Assembly (NCBI GenBank): GCA_036186865.1
Contig: AP025045.1
Coordinates: 20,231,382-20,295,381, forward strand
Source of the DNA: Eustoma russellianum
Taxonomy: Eukaryota > Streptophyta > Magnoliopsida > Gentianales > Gentianaceae
Length of the DNA: 64,000 bases
Direction: 5' to 3'
The translations under genes and the position numbers were made by a program. This document shows positions 10,196-21,167 of the stretch, piece after piece. Each line of letters opens with the position of its first letter. Position 1 is the first letter of the stretch. The notes below the pieces were generated by a model. That model saw only the letters and a program-made list of their open reading frames with translations, did not search any database and had not been told where the DNA came from.

Positions 10196-10839
10196 AAAAA
10201 GCGTACATATTTATATATCTGGAATGACGATAGACGCAATTGAATAAAAATTTACAAGTGAAGAACACTGTTCGAAGCCAACAGAAAAAGAAAGCAGTCT
10301 GATGGACAGGTGAAACTCTGCCTGAGCGCCGTTCGGTGGCAGGGAGCATGTCGACAGAATTTGGGCAAGCCGGAGAAGGGGCAACAGCGATACCAACCAA
10401 TTTATGCATAATGACCATCCAGAAACCTACATGGAATGCGTGTGGGACTCCGAGAAAACGCGCGATCCATTGTCTCTCCAACACAGCAGGAGAAAAAGAA
10501 TGTAAGAATATCATCAATTCAAACCAACGAAAAGTTTGTGAAATTTGGCCATAGATGCAACCTGTGCTGCCGACACATAATAAAGTGCCGGCAGATGGAC
10601 ATGTGAGAAGCCAATCCATGCGGCCAACCAGGGAGAAAGGGCAATCTTGTGCCTGTGTCTTTTTCAATATATAAATGCAACTAATGTCTTCTACGGCCAC
10701 TCCAATGCTCATTACCGGTAGCGAGTTGCATGATTTGTGCAGGGAAGAATATACATAATGCAAAGAATGACACAATGTCAGCTGGCTGAAGAGTCGAAAA
10801 ATATACCCTGAATGCCTGAGAAAAGAGAACGTACCAAGG

Positions 10840-10867
10840 CTGCCTGTACTGAACGGAGTACAGGCAG
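10840..10867 (-). other. LINE B 3'-UTR stem-loop (proximal)
   Basis: CTGCCTGTACT (10840-10850) and AGTACAGGCAG (10857-10867) form a perfect 11-bp stem with a 6-base loop. It is the counterpart of the LINE A hairpin at 4598-4622. Confidence 0.65.
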
Positions 10868-11109
10868 TGATAAGTTGACATGGCCAATCCATATGGAAGA
10901 CTTTAGAAATGCATGCACCCGTGAAATGGACCTCAAAATTACCGCAGCAGCCATTGCACATGGTAAGAAAAACAGCATTAACGTATAGAATCATTGTTAA
11001 CAAGCAGCAGCAAATGTAATAGCTACGATGCGTACCGATCCTTCCCGTGTCCATTAGTACACGAGCAGCGTATTTCCAATAGGAGCAACCCATAGTACAA
11101 ATTTGAAGG

Positions 11110-14100
11110 TCAAGCTGCACGTAAAGCCACCGAGGAAAGATCCAGTGCAACCGAAGCCCTGACCAGAGAAGGAAGAGTGAAGCTGCTGTACTCCCCCGTT
11201 ATAGGCTGCAACATCGCGTGTTGGGCAAGATAGTGTGCCGGCATATTTGTCTCACGATATGTATGCACTAACTCTAGCCGATGCTGACGGATGAGATCAT
11301 GTAGCAGGCAAAGGTGATAATGGCCCGCTGGCCGTCGTGGGTTGTCCAGTCTTGCAAGCAGTTGAGCACAATCCGATTCTACAATTAGCAGTCGGTAGGA
11401 TGGGAGAAAATACAGCAGGCTAAACAGGGTGGCCTGTGTCTCGGCCTGCAGAGGGGTACAGCGAGGTAGCCAAAATGAGAGGGCCTGGATGCATGCACCA
11501 TTATGGTCGCGTAGAATTCCTCCACCCGCAGCATAGTGCTGACCCACAGCGGCATCCACATTTAATTTGAGTCTGCCAGAGGGAGGGGTTTGCCAGCGTA
11601 TAATACGAAGTCTAGGGGGTCGAATGTGAGGAAGCCAGGGTAGAGAAGGAAATGGACCTGCAGCCAACTTGGTTCCCTGTATCTTCAGCATCCACATGTG
11701 GATATCAAAATGAATTGAGTTACGGATTGCTGATGTGGAGAAGCAAGTGATGTCGCCATAAGTCAGCTGCGCATAATGACGCCAAATATAGGATAATATT
11801 ATCCCGGGAATTACTATCCGCAAAATGCCTAAGAGAGATGTGGTATTGGATCGATACCACCATGCCATGACATACTGCCTAAGAGATAGTGTGGACGGCT
11901 TCACTCCATTAAGCTCGGCAGCAAAAAATCCCCAGAAAAATCGGATGCGAGAACATGTAATGAACAAATGGTCGACCGTAGCTGAATGCGTTTTACAGAA
12001 AGGGCATTGAGTTGGACGCGCCATGGAGTAGCGGCCGATATAATCTTCAAATGGAAGGGCTGAATGAAACATGCGCCACAAAAACAGCCGAATGGAAGGT
12101 GAGTGGTGTTTACTCCAAATAAACCTAGCCGACATTAATGTAGGCCGTGATGTCCGACAAATAGTGTATGCTGATTTTAGCGAAAATTCTCCCGAAGGTG
12201 TGGCCGTCCATGATAGAAATGCGCCCAAGCCATTTGAATTTGGGAGACAAATGTGATGAATGCGACAGATAGATTTCCAGACTGGGGAATCTGTAAGCCG
12301 TGGAATATAGTCATTCCGTCTTCCATATTTATGATGCATATATCTACTCCATAAAGTATCATGACATTGATATTTCCACCAAATTTGGCATTGGTATGCC
12401 CGTTGCAACTCGCGAAGATTGCGAAGCCCTAAGCCACCTTCTTCTACTGGAATAGTAATGTCTTTCCATGCAACCCAATGATGTCTTTCCCCCCAATAAA
12501 ATGCTGACATCTTTCTGTCAAGCACTCGAATGATGGATTGAGGCATACCACCTGCCGCTAGTATATGTAGAGGGAGTGCTGCCAGGACCGATCGTAACAG
12601 AACTAGTCTTCCTGCCATAGATAGTAGACGAGAATGCCAGCCATTTAAGCGGCCATCCACATGTTGTAATAGTGACGAAAAATGCAAAGCCCGTGGAATG
12701 CCCTTATGCAGGTAGGATCCGAGGTAACGAAACGGTAAAGTGGTTAATCGCATGCCAAGAATATCTCTGATTGTATTACACTGCCGGCTCGTGATAGTAG
12801 ATGATGGTATGAAATTACTTTTATGAAAATTTACTTTCTGCCCTGAAGCCATTTCATAGATAGTAAGAAATGCATGAAATCGCCGTAAATTTCTCTGCGT
12901 ACCACGTAGGAAGATGAGCAAATCATCTGCATATGCCAAGTGAGAAATAGTGAACGGAACTCTACCCAACCGAAATGTCTGGATGTTGCCTGCGGCGACC
13001 AGGGCCTTCAGCCCCCTGCTAAATCCCTCAGATGACAAGATAAATAGCAAAGGCGATAAAGGATCTCCCTGTTTAACTCCCCTGAATGGTTGAAAATATG
13101 GTGATGGTTGACCATTGATTAAGACAGACATTCGCGTTGCACTTAGATGATTGATAATAATCCGAATGAAAAAATCAGAGAATCCAAACTTGCGTAGGAG
13201 TAAGCGAAGATAGTCCCAACTCACCCTATCAAAAGCCTTCATCATGTCTAATTTCAGACATACCTGTGGCCCACCCCTGTCTAGCTGATGAATCATTTCC
13301 CGAGCCAAAAGCACCTGGGTCGAAATATCCTGACCCGCAAGAAAGCCTGTTTGCTCCGGCGATATTAAAGTGGGTAATAATCGATTCAACCTAGACGCAA
13401 TAATCCGGGTGCAAACTTTGCTAATAAAATTTGTGAGGCAAATAGGACGAAAATCACCAAACGACTGCGGAGACTGTGTTTTCGGTATAAGAGTCAATAA
13501 AGCACTCGCCATGACCGTCGGCTGGGGGACCCCTATGAAAAATTCCTGCACTGCTTTTAACACATCTAAATGGAGTATGGACCAACACGATCGATAAAAA
13601 TTACTGTGGAATCCATCAGGTCCTGCGGCACTTTGCGGATCCAAATTTCATACCGCTTGTTTCACCTCGGTCTCCGAAGGCAATTGCGTAAGCATGAGAT
13701 TATCCTCATCAGTGAGAAGTGTCGGAATATGTGATAATATATCCGCATAATTAGAGGTTTGTGCATGGGCAAAGAGATCCTTATAATAATCTACCGCCGC
13801 CATCATGATATCGTCCGGTTGCGTTAGCACTGCGCCCTGTCCATTTTTCAGTTGTCGAATGCAAAGCTGGGAACGTTTTACCTTTAACCAGAGAGTGAAA
13901 ATAGCGTGTGTTTGCATCGCCATCTTGTAACCATTTAACACGAGCCTTTTGTTTCTAGTATAATAATTCATAATTTGAAGCAAGCGAATACTGAGCCTTG
14001 GCCTGATAATAGGCCTCACGCGCCTCCTCTGTCGACGTCGCGTCCCAGTGGCTTTCTGCGGCCGTAAGATTATCCTCAGCATGCTGTAATTTGCTGAAAA

Positions 14101-14971
14101 TATTACCGAATATATGCTTGTTCCAATGCTGAATATCCCTCTTTAGAGCAAACAACTTATTATAGAAACCCCGCATGCCACCAGTTGTTGGATATGATAA
14201 CCATGCCTGTCGCATATATGCATGAAAATCAGAGTGATGTAGCCACGCATCCAAGAAGCGGAAATAGCAACGAATTGGCTGGGTGTTATGCTGACATTGG
14301 ATCAAAAGTGGAGTGTGATCCGATGTCACGCGTGGTAAATGTGTCAGTTGTAGCGTGTCAAACATATCCTGCATCCGAGAATTAATAAATATCCAGTCTA
14401 GCCTTCTGCGAACTCGTCCAAGGCCGCGTCCCTGCGCCCAGGTAAAACGCGTACCATGATATGGCGGGGACATAAGAGAGCACGATTCGATACAATCATT
14501 GAAATCCTGCATCGCAGATAGGGATGGTGTGGAGCGACCATGATGGTCCTCCATTGTACGGAAGCTATTGAAATCCCCACCAATCAACCAAGGTAGCTGT
14601 AATCCTGCAGAATAGTCACATAACGCGCGCCATAAACCTCGGCGCTGAGGGGCTGTGTGCTTCGCATACACAAGAGATAGAACAAATTGTTGCTGCTGTG
14701 AGTTTGAAGAAAGAGTCAAATGTAATACTTGATCTTGATCCTGCGTAGCAATCAAACGATATTCATTATCCTTCCAGAAAAACCATATGTGTTCTGATTG
14801 TGAAGCATAACTGTGTGAGAAACCTAGTCGCAGACAAAAACGCTGTATTTGTGATGGAGTATGTTTAGGTTCTATCAATGCAAGCAAATGAATACGATAT
14901 TCTCTAATCAACTGTTGTAAACGAGGCAAAGATGTGCGCATGCCTCGAATATTCCAAATTAGTATATTCAT
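11110..14971 (-). pseudogene. LINE B ORF2: endonuclease-RT-RNase H, frameshifted and nonsense-mutated
   Basis: The ATG at 14971 overlaps the ORF1 stop as ATGA. The endonuclease is open from 14971 to about 13970 (LIEPKHTPS, IGGDFNSF, TSDHTPL). Near 13960-14080 the frame shifts, and a second frame runs to a TGA at 13648-13650 where LINE A has Trp (RAVWDL in A). The RT, zf-RVT and RNase H then stay open from 13644 to 11110: SAAGPDGF, RT box AYADDLLIF, finger CPFC...H...C, RNase H NVDAAVG, AETQATL and VESDC. The RT and RNase H acidic residues altered in LINE A are kept here, but the reading frame is broken twice. Inactive as a single polypeptide. Confidence 0.88.
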
Positions 14972-16293
14972 TGAGTAAGGTTTGAGACACTTCCCTGCAT
15001 AACTTGAGAAGCACTACGTGTGAGAACAGTAGATGGGGGCAACGGGGGCAGATCCTTTTTCGTGCGACGTTTCCGACGAGGAACAACTGGGACGAACGGT
15101 GCCTCCTCCGTGTTATCATTCAAACGCGATATCAATATGTCGTCTTCAGGTGATGAATCTAACAGCTGGATGCGATGAGAAACTTCTGTGGGAACAATAA
15201 GCTGGGCTGCTTCCAGACCCTCATCGGGCATTTCCGTGTCTGACGAATGTCCAAGATCCGTATGGGTGATATCATCTGGTAAATGGTGATCCGGGGCATC
15301 ACAATAGGTGTCATGATTCTGGATATCGTCTGCCACATGCGTATCAATATGGATATCCGAATCATTGGATTGAGCATTCAACTGTGGCTCCTCCGCATGA
15401 AGTATACCAGTCATAAGATCAGACCGATCTTCAGCTGTAGGTGCAGGCGGCATTGTAGGCATAGGAGTCGGCTGCAATGGTTTCACAGGAGGGATAGCAT
15501 CCGATTTATTCTTAACAGGAGTCCATCTTTGCTTGGGCGGACGTGATGGAGGAGGCGGTGGTGGAGGTGGAATAGCGGACGCCGAGGACTGTTTGGGGTC
15601 GCATGACGTGTGATCATGCCCTAATCTATGACATGCAGTGCAGTATTTTGGCAAATCCTCATAAACCACCGTTTGCAGTATAAGTCTTTGTTTAGCCTGC
15701 AAATATATTTTTTGGGGCAGGTCCTGTGAAACATCGACCTCAACACAAATTCTGGCGACAGACGGCCGCAGAGAATCGGAAGTGGCAGCATCAAGCTTCA
15801 GCGGTGATCCTATCGGCTTCACTATTTCAAAGAGGGTTTCTCGGCAATGCAAATGTACTGGTAAACCTGGTAAGGCTACCCAGACTGGTACAATGGGGAC
15901 GTCAGTAGCCGGATCAAAATCCACTGTCCATTTAGTTATACGCATATGACGACCAGAAATAAGCCATGATCTACGGTAGAAGCATCTGAGATAATCAGTT
16001 TCTTGGCGAAAATTCAAGAGTATATGCGTTTGATCTATCAGCGTGATGCGCAGATCATTGTGAAAACCGATTTTTTCAAAAACCTCTCGAATCACCTTCA
16101 ATGGTGGTCTTCCATACCAAAACGTACCAACCAAAGAATATTTGTATGGCGCAGCAAGGGCATCAATTTCAGAATCTAAAAACGATATCAATGGAATACC
16201 TTTATGCCTTGAGACTGTTTTGGGAGAGATACTCAATTTGGACGCTGCTGTGGTACCGGAAACCACAGCCGCGAATGTTGGGGCCGACGACAT
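14968..16293 (-). CDS. LINE B ORF1: DUF4283/zinc-knuckle protein, intact
   Basis: 441 residues, MSSAPTFAAVV to VSNLTQ. Residues about 35-190 form the DUF4283-like domain (GTFWYGRPP; WVALPGLPVHLH). A CCHC zinc knuckle, CTACHRLGHDHTSC, follows at about 220-233. Next come a proline run (PPPPPPP) with a QRWTPVKNK block, a long acidic Asp/His-rich linker, and a basic tail containing RRKRRTKK. Family knowledge: plant L1 ORF1 proteins of this type bind RNA. Its TGA overlaps the ORF2 ATG by one base within ATGA, suggesting ORF2 is translated by termination-reinitiation. This is the only undamaged LINE protein in the window. Confidence 0.9.
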   Translation of the reverse strand: MSSAPTFAAVVSGTTAASKLSISPKTVSRHKGIPLISFLDSEIDALAAPYKYSLVGTFWYGRPPLKVIREVFEKIGFHNDLRITLIDQTHILLNFRQETDYLRCFYRRSWLISGRHMRITKWTVDFDPATDVPIVPVWVALPGLPVHLHCRETLFEIVKPIGSPLKLDAATSDSLRPSVARICVEVDVSQDLPQKIYLQAKQRLILQTVVYEDLPKYCTACHRLGHDHTSCDPKQSSASAIPPPPPPPPSRPPKQRWTPVKNKSDAIPPVKPLQPTPMPTMPPAPTAEDRSDLMTGILHAEEPQLNAQSNDSDIHIDTHVADDIQNHDTYCDAPDHHLPDDITHTDLGHSSDTEMPDEGLEAAQLIVPTEVSHRIQLLDSSPEDDILISRLNDNTEEAPFVPVVPRRKRRTKKDLPPLPPSTVLTRSASQVMQGSVSNLTQ

Positions 16294-16365
16294 AGAGACT
16301 TCAGACTGATGCAGTTGACGGAAAAGGAAGCAGGGCAGTGTGTGATGCGATCAAAACGGCAGGGC

Positions 16366-16446
16366 GGCGGCGTGATCAAAATTGTGGCGGCGGCGGTGTG
16401 AGAAATAGCGGCGACGGCGGCTAAAGCCGCCGAGAATTACGGAGGG
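16366..16446 (-). promoter_or_regulatory. GC-rich 5' UTR of LINE B with CGG tracts and a hairpin
   Basis: Plus-strand GGCGGCGGCG tracts stand out from the AT-rich surroundings. CGGCGGCT (16415-16422) and AGCCGCCG (16425-16432) make an 8-bp stem with a 2-base gap. Plant L1 promoters are internal to the 5' UTR, so this is the likely promoter region by position. No specific factor site is recognised. Confidence 0.4.
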
Positions 16447-16500
16447 CATAGGACTTCCCTTGTATTTTTAAACCAACGTTTGAAATGAGATCATAGGACT
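16447..16500. other. Scrambled LINE ORF1-derived scrap at the LINE B 5' junction
   Basis: CATAGGACTTCCCTTGTATT (from 16447) matches 9700-9722 inside LINE A ORF1, and AACGTTTGAAA plus GAGATCATAGGACTTC follow in an order different from LINE A (9695-9770). So pieces of an ORF1 5' region have been rejoined between LINE B and the neighbouring gag remnant. Confidence 0.6.
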
Positions 16501-17327
16501 TCACATGATTTAAAAGCAATAGACTTACTAGACGGTTTTGATGACTCAGATTTACGTTGGTCTAATTTTACCTCGTATACTCTGAGTGAGCCTATTAATT
16601 CATCCATCTTTGTGATTGACTTTGTCTCTTTGATTTCTGTTACCTTTGGACCCATTCAGCAAGAAGGCTTCGTAGCACTTTTTGAATTTTCTCGTTGTTG
16701 GTAAAGGATTTACCTAAAACTTCAAGTGCATTGAAAATGTTAGTAAGTTTCAAATCCATAGATGTTATGGATTAGTTCGGCAACATTTTAAACGATTCAA
16801 GTTCAGTCATAAGCATTTTTATTTTTTACTCTTTTACTCCACTAGTACCTTCATGCTTTAATTCTAAAGATCTCCACATATCGTGTGCACTAGTGCAATC
16901 TGAAACATAAACTGCTTCAGAAGCCGTAAGTCTGTTTAGAAGTAATTGCATAGCTTTAGCATTCATGGACATTCTTTTCTTATCTTCTATAGACCATTCA
17001 CTTTTATATTTTTCTACTTCTCATGTGACTCCACTTACTTGCATAATTTTCATCGGAATGTAAGGCCCATCTTCAACTATAGACCATAAATCGATGTTTA
17101 TAGTCATTAAAAAAAAGCCTCATTCTGAGTTTCCAATGAATGAAATTATTACCATCGAAAAAAGTAGGACGTTGTGTAGACATACCTTCCAACTCACCTG
17201 TATGAGAAACAATGGACAATGTATATACCTTAGATTTGAGATGTGCAGGCTACAATAAATTATTGCTTATATGTCTTGTCTTCTTAGTGTGATGTTAGAC
17301 CTTGCTTCTTAGAGTGGTGTTGGCCTG
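16501..17327 (-). pseudogene. gag: gag remnant of a SIRE-like copia element
   Basis: No long open frame survives, but the minus strand parallels the gag at 50009-50584 block by block: the text around 17060-17100 (CCATCTTCAACTATAGACCATAAATC) corresponds to 50430-50460, and 16840-16960 to 50210-50320. Gag forms the particle that packages element RNA. The C-terminal half of gag and all of pol are missing, cut off at the LINE B junction. Its position next to a primer site and LTR fixes it as the 5' end of a minus-strand element. Confidence 0.65.
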
Positions 17328-17339
17328 GCTCTGATACCA
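17328..17339 (-). promoter_or_regulatory. Primer-binding site (initiator tRNA-Met)
   Basis: Plus strand GCTCTGATACCA is the reverse complement of TGGTATCAGAGC, which pairs with the 3' end of plant initiator tRNA-Met. Two bases separate it from the LTR starting TGTTGG at 17342. Confidence 0.85.
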
Positions 17340-17341
17340 AT

Positions 17342-18975
17342 TGTTGGACCGTAACACCTGCAATGAACACTACCAGAGGGAGGCGAATAGCGGTTAGCAG
17401 AAATTACACTACTATCCTTGAGTTAAAATCCCCTTTGAAAACAGAATCTGAGAGCTACTCAGATTCAGTACCCATTTTTGAAAAATTCAAAAGTCAGTGT
17501 ACACAACTCCAAAAATTATGAAACTTTCTAGAAATCATCTTCAATGCCTTGGCTAAACTTTTTCGAGAAATGAGATAAAAATATGATCTTTTGACCCTTC
17601 AAACAAATAAAAATATTCAGATCGCCAATCTGGACAGAAGTGGACAGAATAATGCTAAATTTTGTAAACATATATCTCTTTAATTACTCAGCCAAAAAGG
17701 TTGATCGTAATGTCAAAATACTCCTTAAGATGTCTAGTTTCATTTTCAAAAAGGTCCTGACCTAAAACTACGATTGATAAAATCAGAGTGCAAGTTTCCT
17801 AAAACTGGTCAGATTGTAGTCAGAATGGAGCAGTTATTTTTCAACGACTGAAAGGCAAATTTTCCTTTGCTCAACTGAAGTGATTCTTGTTGCAAATGAA
17901 AGATAATAGTCAAAAGTATAACTCCACCAAATATCATGAATTTTGAAGATGTTTTGCTATTTTTTCAAGACGTGTGAAGTTGGATAAAAACTACAGTGAA
18001 AACAGACAAAAATAGTAAAGAAGGAAAGAAGACAAGAACACCAAGGATTTATCCTGGTTCGGTCAATGTGACCTGCTCCAGTCTCAAGGAACACCTTTCC
18101 TTGGATTTACTATGGAATAAACAACAATACAACAAGAACAAACTTGATCCTTGGGTTATACACCAAACCTATTCAAGACTTGGATGATCACATCTATGCA
18201 ACTTTGATTGCAATACCTCTAACACCTATTGATTTAGCCTTATAAATTTGGCTAATCAAACTTACAAAAACACTCAAGAGGCATGTAGCTCTACAACATA
18301 TATCACAAGAACACCTTGGCTACACAAAGAATGAATCAAGAAAGAAGAGAAGAGAATAGCAAGACACTGAGCTTCAACTTTTTCTTTCAAGTGTATGTCT
18401 TCTCTTCTTCACCTTGCCTCCTATTTATAGTGTGGAATAGGCCTTGAAGATGAGAGCTCCAATGTGTCGATGCCTTCATCATCAATCCTTAAGTGTCTTC
18501 ACATCATTGGTTGGCCACATGAACACCTTGTACACTTGGCAACATAAAGAAACTTAATTGCTCCACCTTGGTTCTTACCTTGGCCGATTTTTACACCTTG
18601 GAATGTCTTGAAATTCATGAAGATAATACAAAGGATTAAGATGGCATATTCCTTCCAAGATTCCTCAACTCCTTGGAAAGATAATAGGACATGTGTGGCT
18701 GCCATTTTGACTCAAAAAACCAGCTCCAAACAGCCTCCTAGCCGTTGCCACCCTTTTTGAATTTTCCAAGTTGGCAAAAATTGTCAACTAGATTGTATTT
18801 GATTTGTCCACTTGTACACAAGTCATAAAATGGATAAGACACCTTGGACACTTGTATACACACGTTTTTTACCCAATAATATATGTACAAACTCAGATTT
18901 GTTGAAGAGGAATAAGTAGATAAAGTTGACAAGACTTTCTCAACATATAGTTCAAAATTTCCACATTTTTAGCAT
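17342..18975 (-). mobile_element. Truncated 5' LTR of a family-B-like SIRE element
   Basis: It begins TGTTGGACCGTAACACCTGC and follows the 51352 LTR in order: the 17400-17960 section, the AAGACAAGAACACCAAGGATT section near 18030, and the TATA region near 18420. Similarity stops near 18970, so about 1 kb of LTR, including the ATCGATCGAT block, is missing. The minus-strand TATA box TATAAATAGG is at 18420-18429. Confidence 0.75.
18420..18429 (-). promoter_or_regulatory. TATA box in truncated family B LTR
   Basis: Minus strand TATAAATAGG at the conserved position shared with 58591-58600. Confidence 0.55.
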
Positions 18976-20112
18976 TAAGTGTTATTTTTCCTGATCAGGT
19001 TTTGAGTTTGTAGGGCTACAGTTTCCCCTAAGCTACTACATCTGCATGTAGCTCGATTTTTCTGACCCAGCGCATGTTGTTAGTCATCTCATGTCGAAGG
19101 ACACTGTCCAGACAAACTTCCATCGCAAGGATTGCTTACTTCTCTGTGCATTATCATGATTTTATTGACTTAGACTTAGTGACATCATGAAGGATTATGT
19201 CCTGTCTTGAATTTTCATAATCGTGCTTACTTTGGCGAACTGTCATGTTGAAGGACAATGTCCAATGACCAGACAAACTTATATCTCAAATGGCAGTTTT
19301 CCCTTCAATTACCCTCTTGACGAGCATGTCTTAGAGAGTGCGCCTACTAAAGCAACCTCTGTACAAAGTCGTCCAGAGGTACTGTCAATCTTTATCTAAA
19401 TCGTGCAATGAAATCTTGTGAAGGACTTGCCCAACAGGTATTTCTCTGAACACAAAGGAATACTTCATCAGTGCCCACTTGGGTCACTTAAGCAACTTTA
19501 CATCACCTTTGAGCACTGCCACTGAGTCATCTCTCGACACATGCTAATAAATATTCTATTACTTTTCCGAAAATAATACACATTTCATGCATAGGATAGG
19601 GGAATAGTATTGGATACTTTACATCAAGTCATTGGCCTTAAGTTGGACTCCTCTTCCGGCGTCAAAACTCTCCTGGGCTTATCGGTCTTTCTTACAGATG
19701 ACACATACTTGATCATATTTCATGGAGTGTTTAGATAACGTGGGTACTTGGTCATATTCGTCATATTCCATGGAGTTTTGTTATTGCCTTATATATTAGT
19801 AACGGACACCTTTTAGAGAGAGGTCAAAGAAAACCAGAAATAAGTTATAGAGAAAAACAAGTTGTGATAACGCTTAATAATTTTTTATTCATTACTGAAA
19901 GAAAAGAAATTTGTTTCGAACCGTCATATTAAAAATTCCCTTCTTTTAGTTATTTGACTTGGACAAACTTTCATCTTGGAGGAAACCGTCCATTGACTAG
20001 GCAAACTCCCATCTCAAAAGACTGTTCTCCCCCTTCAATTACCCTCTTGATGAGAATGTAAGTTTGCCTTCGGTTGACTTGATTGAATAATACATAAAGT
20101 ATAAGTAAAATT
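18976..20112. other. Unassigned DNA with recurring GAAGGA-N-GTCC motif
   Basis: No gene or element recognised. A degenerate motif of the form GAAGGACNNTGTCC recurs near 19097, 19186, 19245 and 19975, with a weaker copy (GAAGGACTTGCCC) near 19420. Three of these are followed by AGACAAACTT or a close variant. A second block (CTTCAATTACCCTCTTGACGAG) occurs near 19300 and 20030. It looks like a decayed internal duplication of an unknown repeat. Confidence 0.4.
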
Positions 20113-21167
20113 TGTTGGATGAAATTTGGGAATTTCGAAATAGGTTTGTCTAAAGTTGGTGAGCAATATACTCTGAGCTTAATTATAATTAGTTTTCCTA
20201 AATAAAAAACATACACTAATGAGTCCTAAATTATCTACCTTATGAGTAGATGCATTTAGGCTTTTGAATCACTCAACTACGATACCGGGTGAATAAGAAA
20301 TTAATGCTCCAAGTAGGAGTAAAAATTTGTTGAAAACTTGAAAAATGGTGATATGGCCTCATGAGAATGAACACATCATCATTTTGCAAGAATAGCACAT
20401 TGGCCAATTGAGTTGAAATTGTCACCTTATATATTGCTAGGAGAGGCACTTTAAATGTGTCATAAGAGCAAGAGAATTTTTGACCGGAGTGAAGATGTAG
20501 ATAGCTACCATGCACGCGCTGCTGCTGCCGCCGTCCATCCGTCCAGCCGACTAGGCTCGGCTCGGGCTCGTGGGTTTGTGGGTCAGGCTGGTTCTTATCT
20601 TTTTGGACAAATTTTCTTTAAATTCTTCCACAAAAATAATTTGTCAATCAAATCTGACTAACGGCTCAGATTAAAACTACTGCGCAGTTTTTGGTCCAAT
20701 GGCTTCAGATTGATCTTATCTTTGGTTTTCTGGTCCAATGGATACGGTTCAATTGCCAGAAGGTTTTGATTAACGGTGGAGATTTCAACTGTTTGATCCG
20801 ATGGCTCTTATTCAATCTGACATTAAATCGATTTCCCTCTATTTGAACAGAGGCAACCCTCTCTGTTTCTACTACACGAAAAAATTCCTTCTTCCTCTAC
20901 ATTCTGCTTGCATTCTGATCCTACTGTTGCTTTGCTGCATATCTGCATTCATCAAGTTCGAAAAGTCCAAACACTTCACAGATTCTTAGAGCTCTTATGC
21001 AACACACAGTTTCACACACACCACGAACTTTATTTTCAGTAAAAATCTTAAGACAAATTTTCGTGTTTATTCTATACTGTATTCTGCTTCTATTCTTTCG
21101 GTGTTCTTGTTCTGAAACATACGATTTCTTACGTTCTGTTTCTGCACTTCACAGAAATTGAGACGTG
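20113..21167 (+). repeat. 5' LTR and leader of element C
   Basis: Only the first 270 bp or so can be confirmed as LTR by comparison with 25543-25810. The LTR/leader boundary is not visible. It contains a GC-richer patch near 20505-20580 (GCTGCTGCTGCCGCCGTCC) that gives a spurious short ORF. Confidence 0.6.

Larger units (their letters stand above)
10010..16446 (-). mobile_element. LINE B, near full-length L1-type non-LTR retrotransposon
   Basis: The minus-strand 3' end is marked by a run of nine A (plus-strand T-run at 10011-10019). Moving right come a 3' UTR of about 1.1 kb with two hairpins, ORF2 (broken), intact ORF1, and a GC-rich 5' UTR with (CGG)n tracts ending near 16440. The 3' UTR is longer than in LINE A but shares its blocks. 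LINE A's 5' end is only about 25 bp from this poly(A) tail, so the two LINEs stand head to tail. At the 5' boundary a short scrambled ORF1-like segment follows. I could not identify a target-site duplication. Confidence 0.9.

Noticed and set aside
20455..20661. ORF with Ala-rich run in GC-rich patch (CTGCTGCTGCCGCCG)
   Set aside because: It sits in the element C LTR/leader, has no domain and has no counterpart in the 3' LTR.
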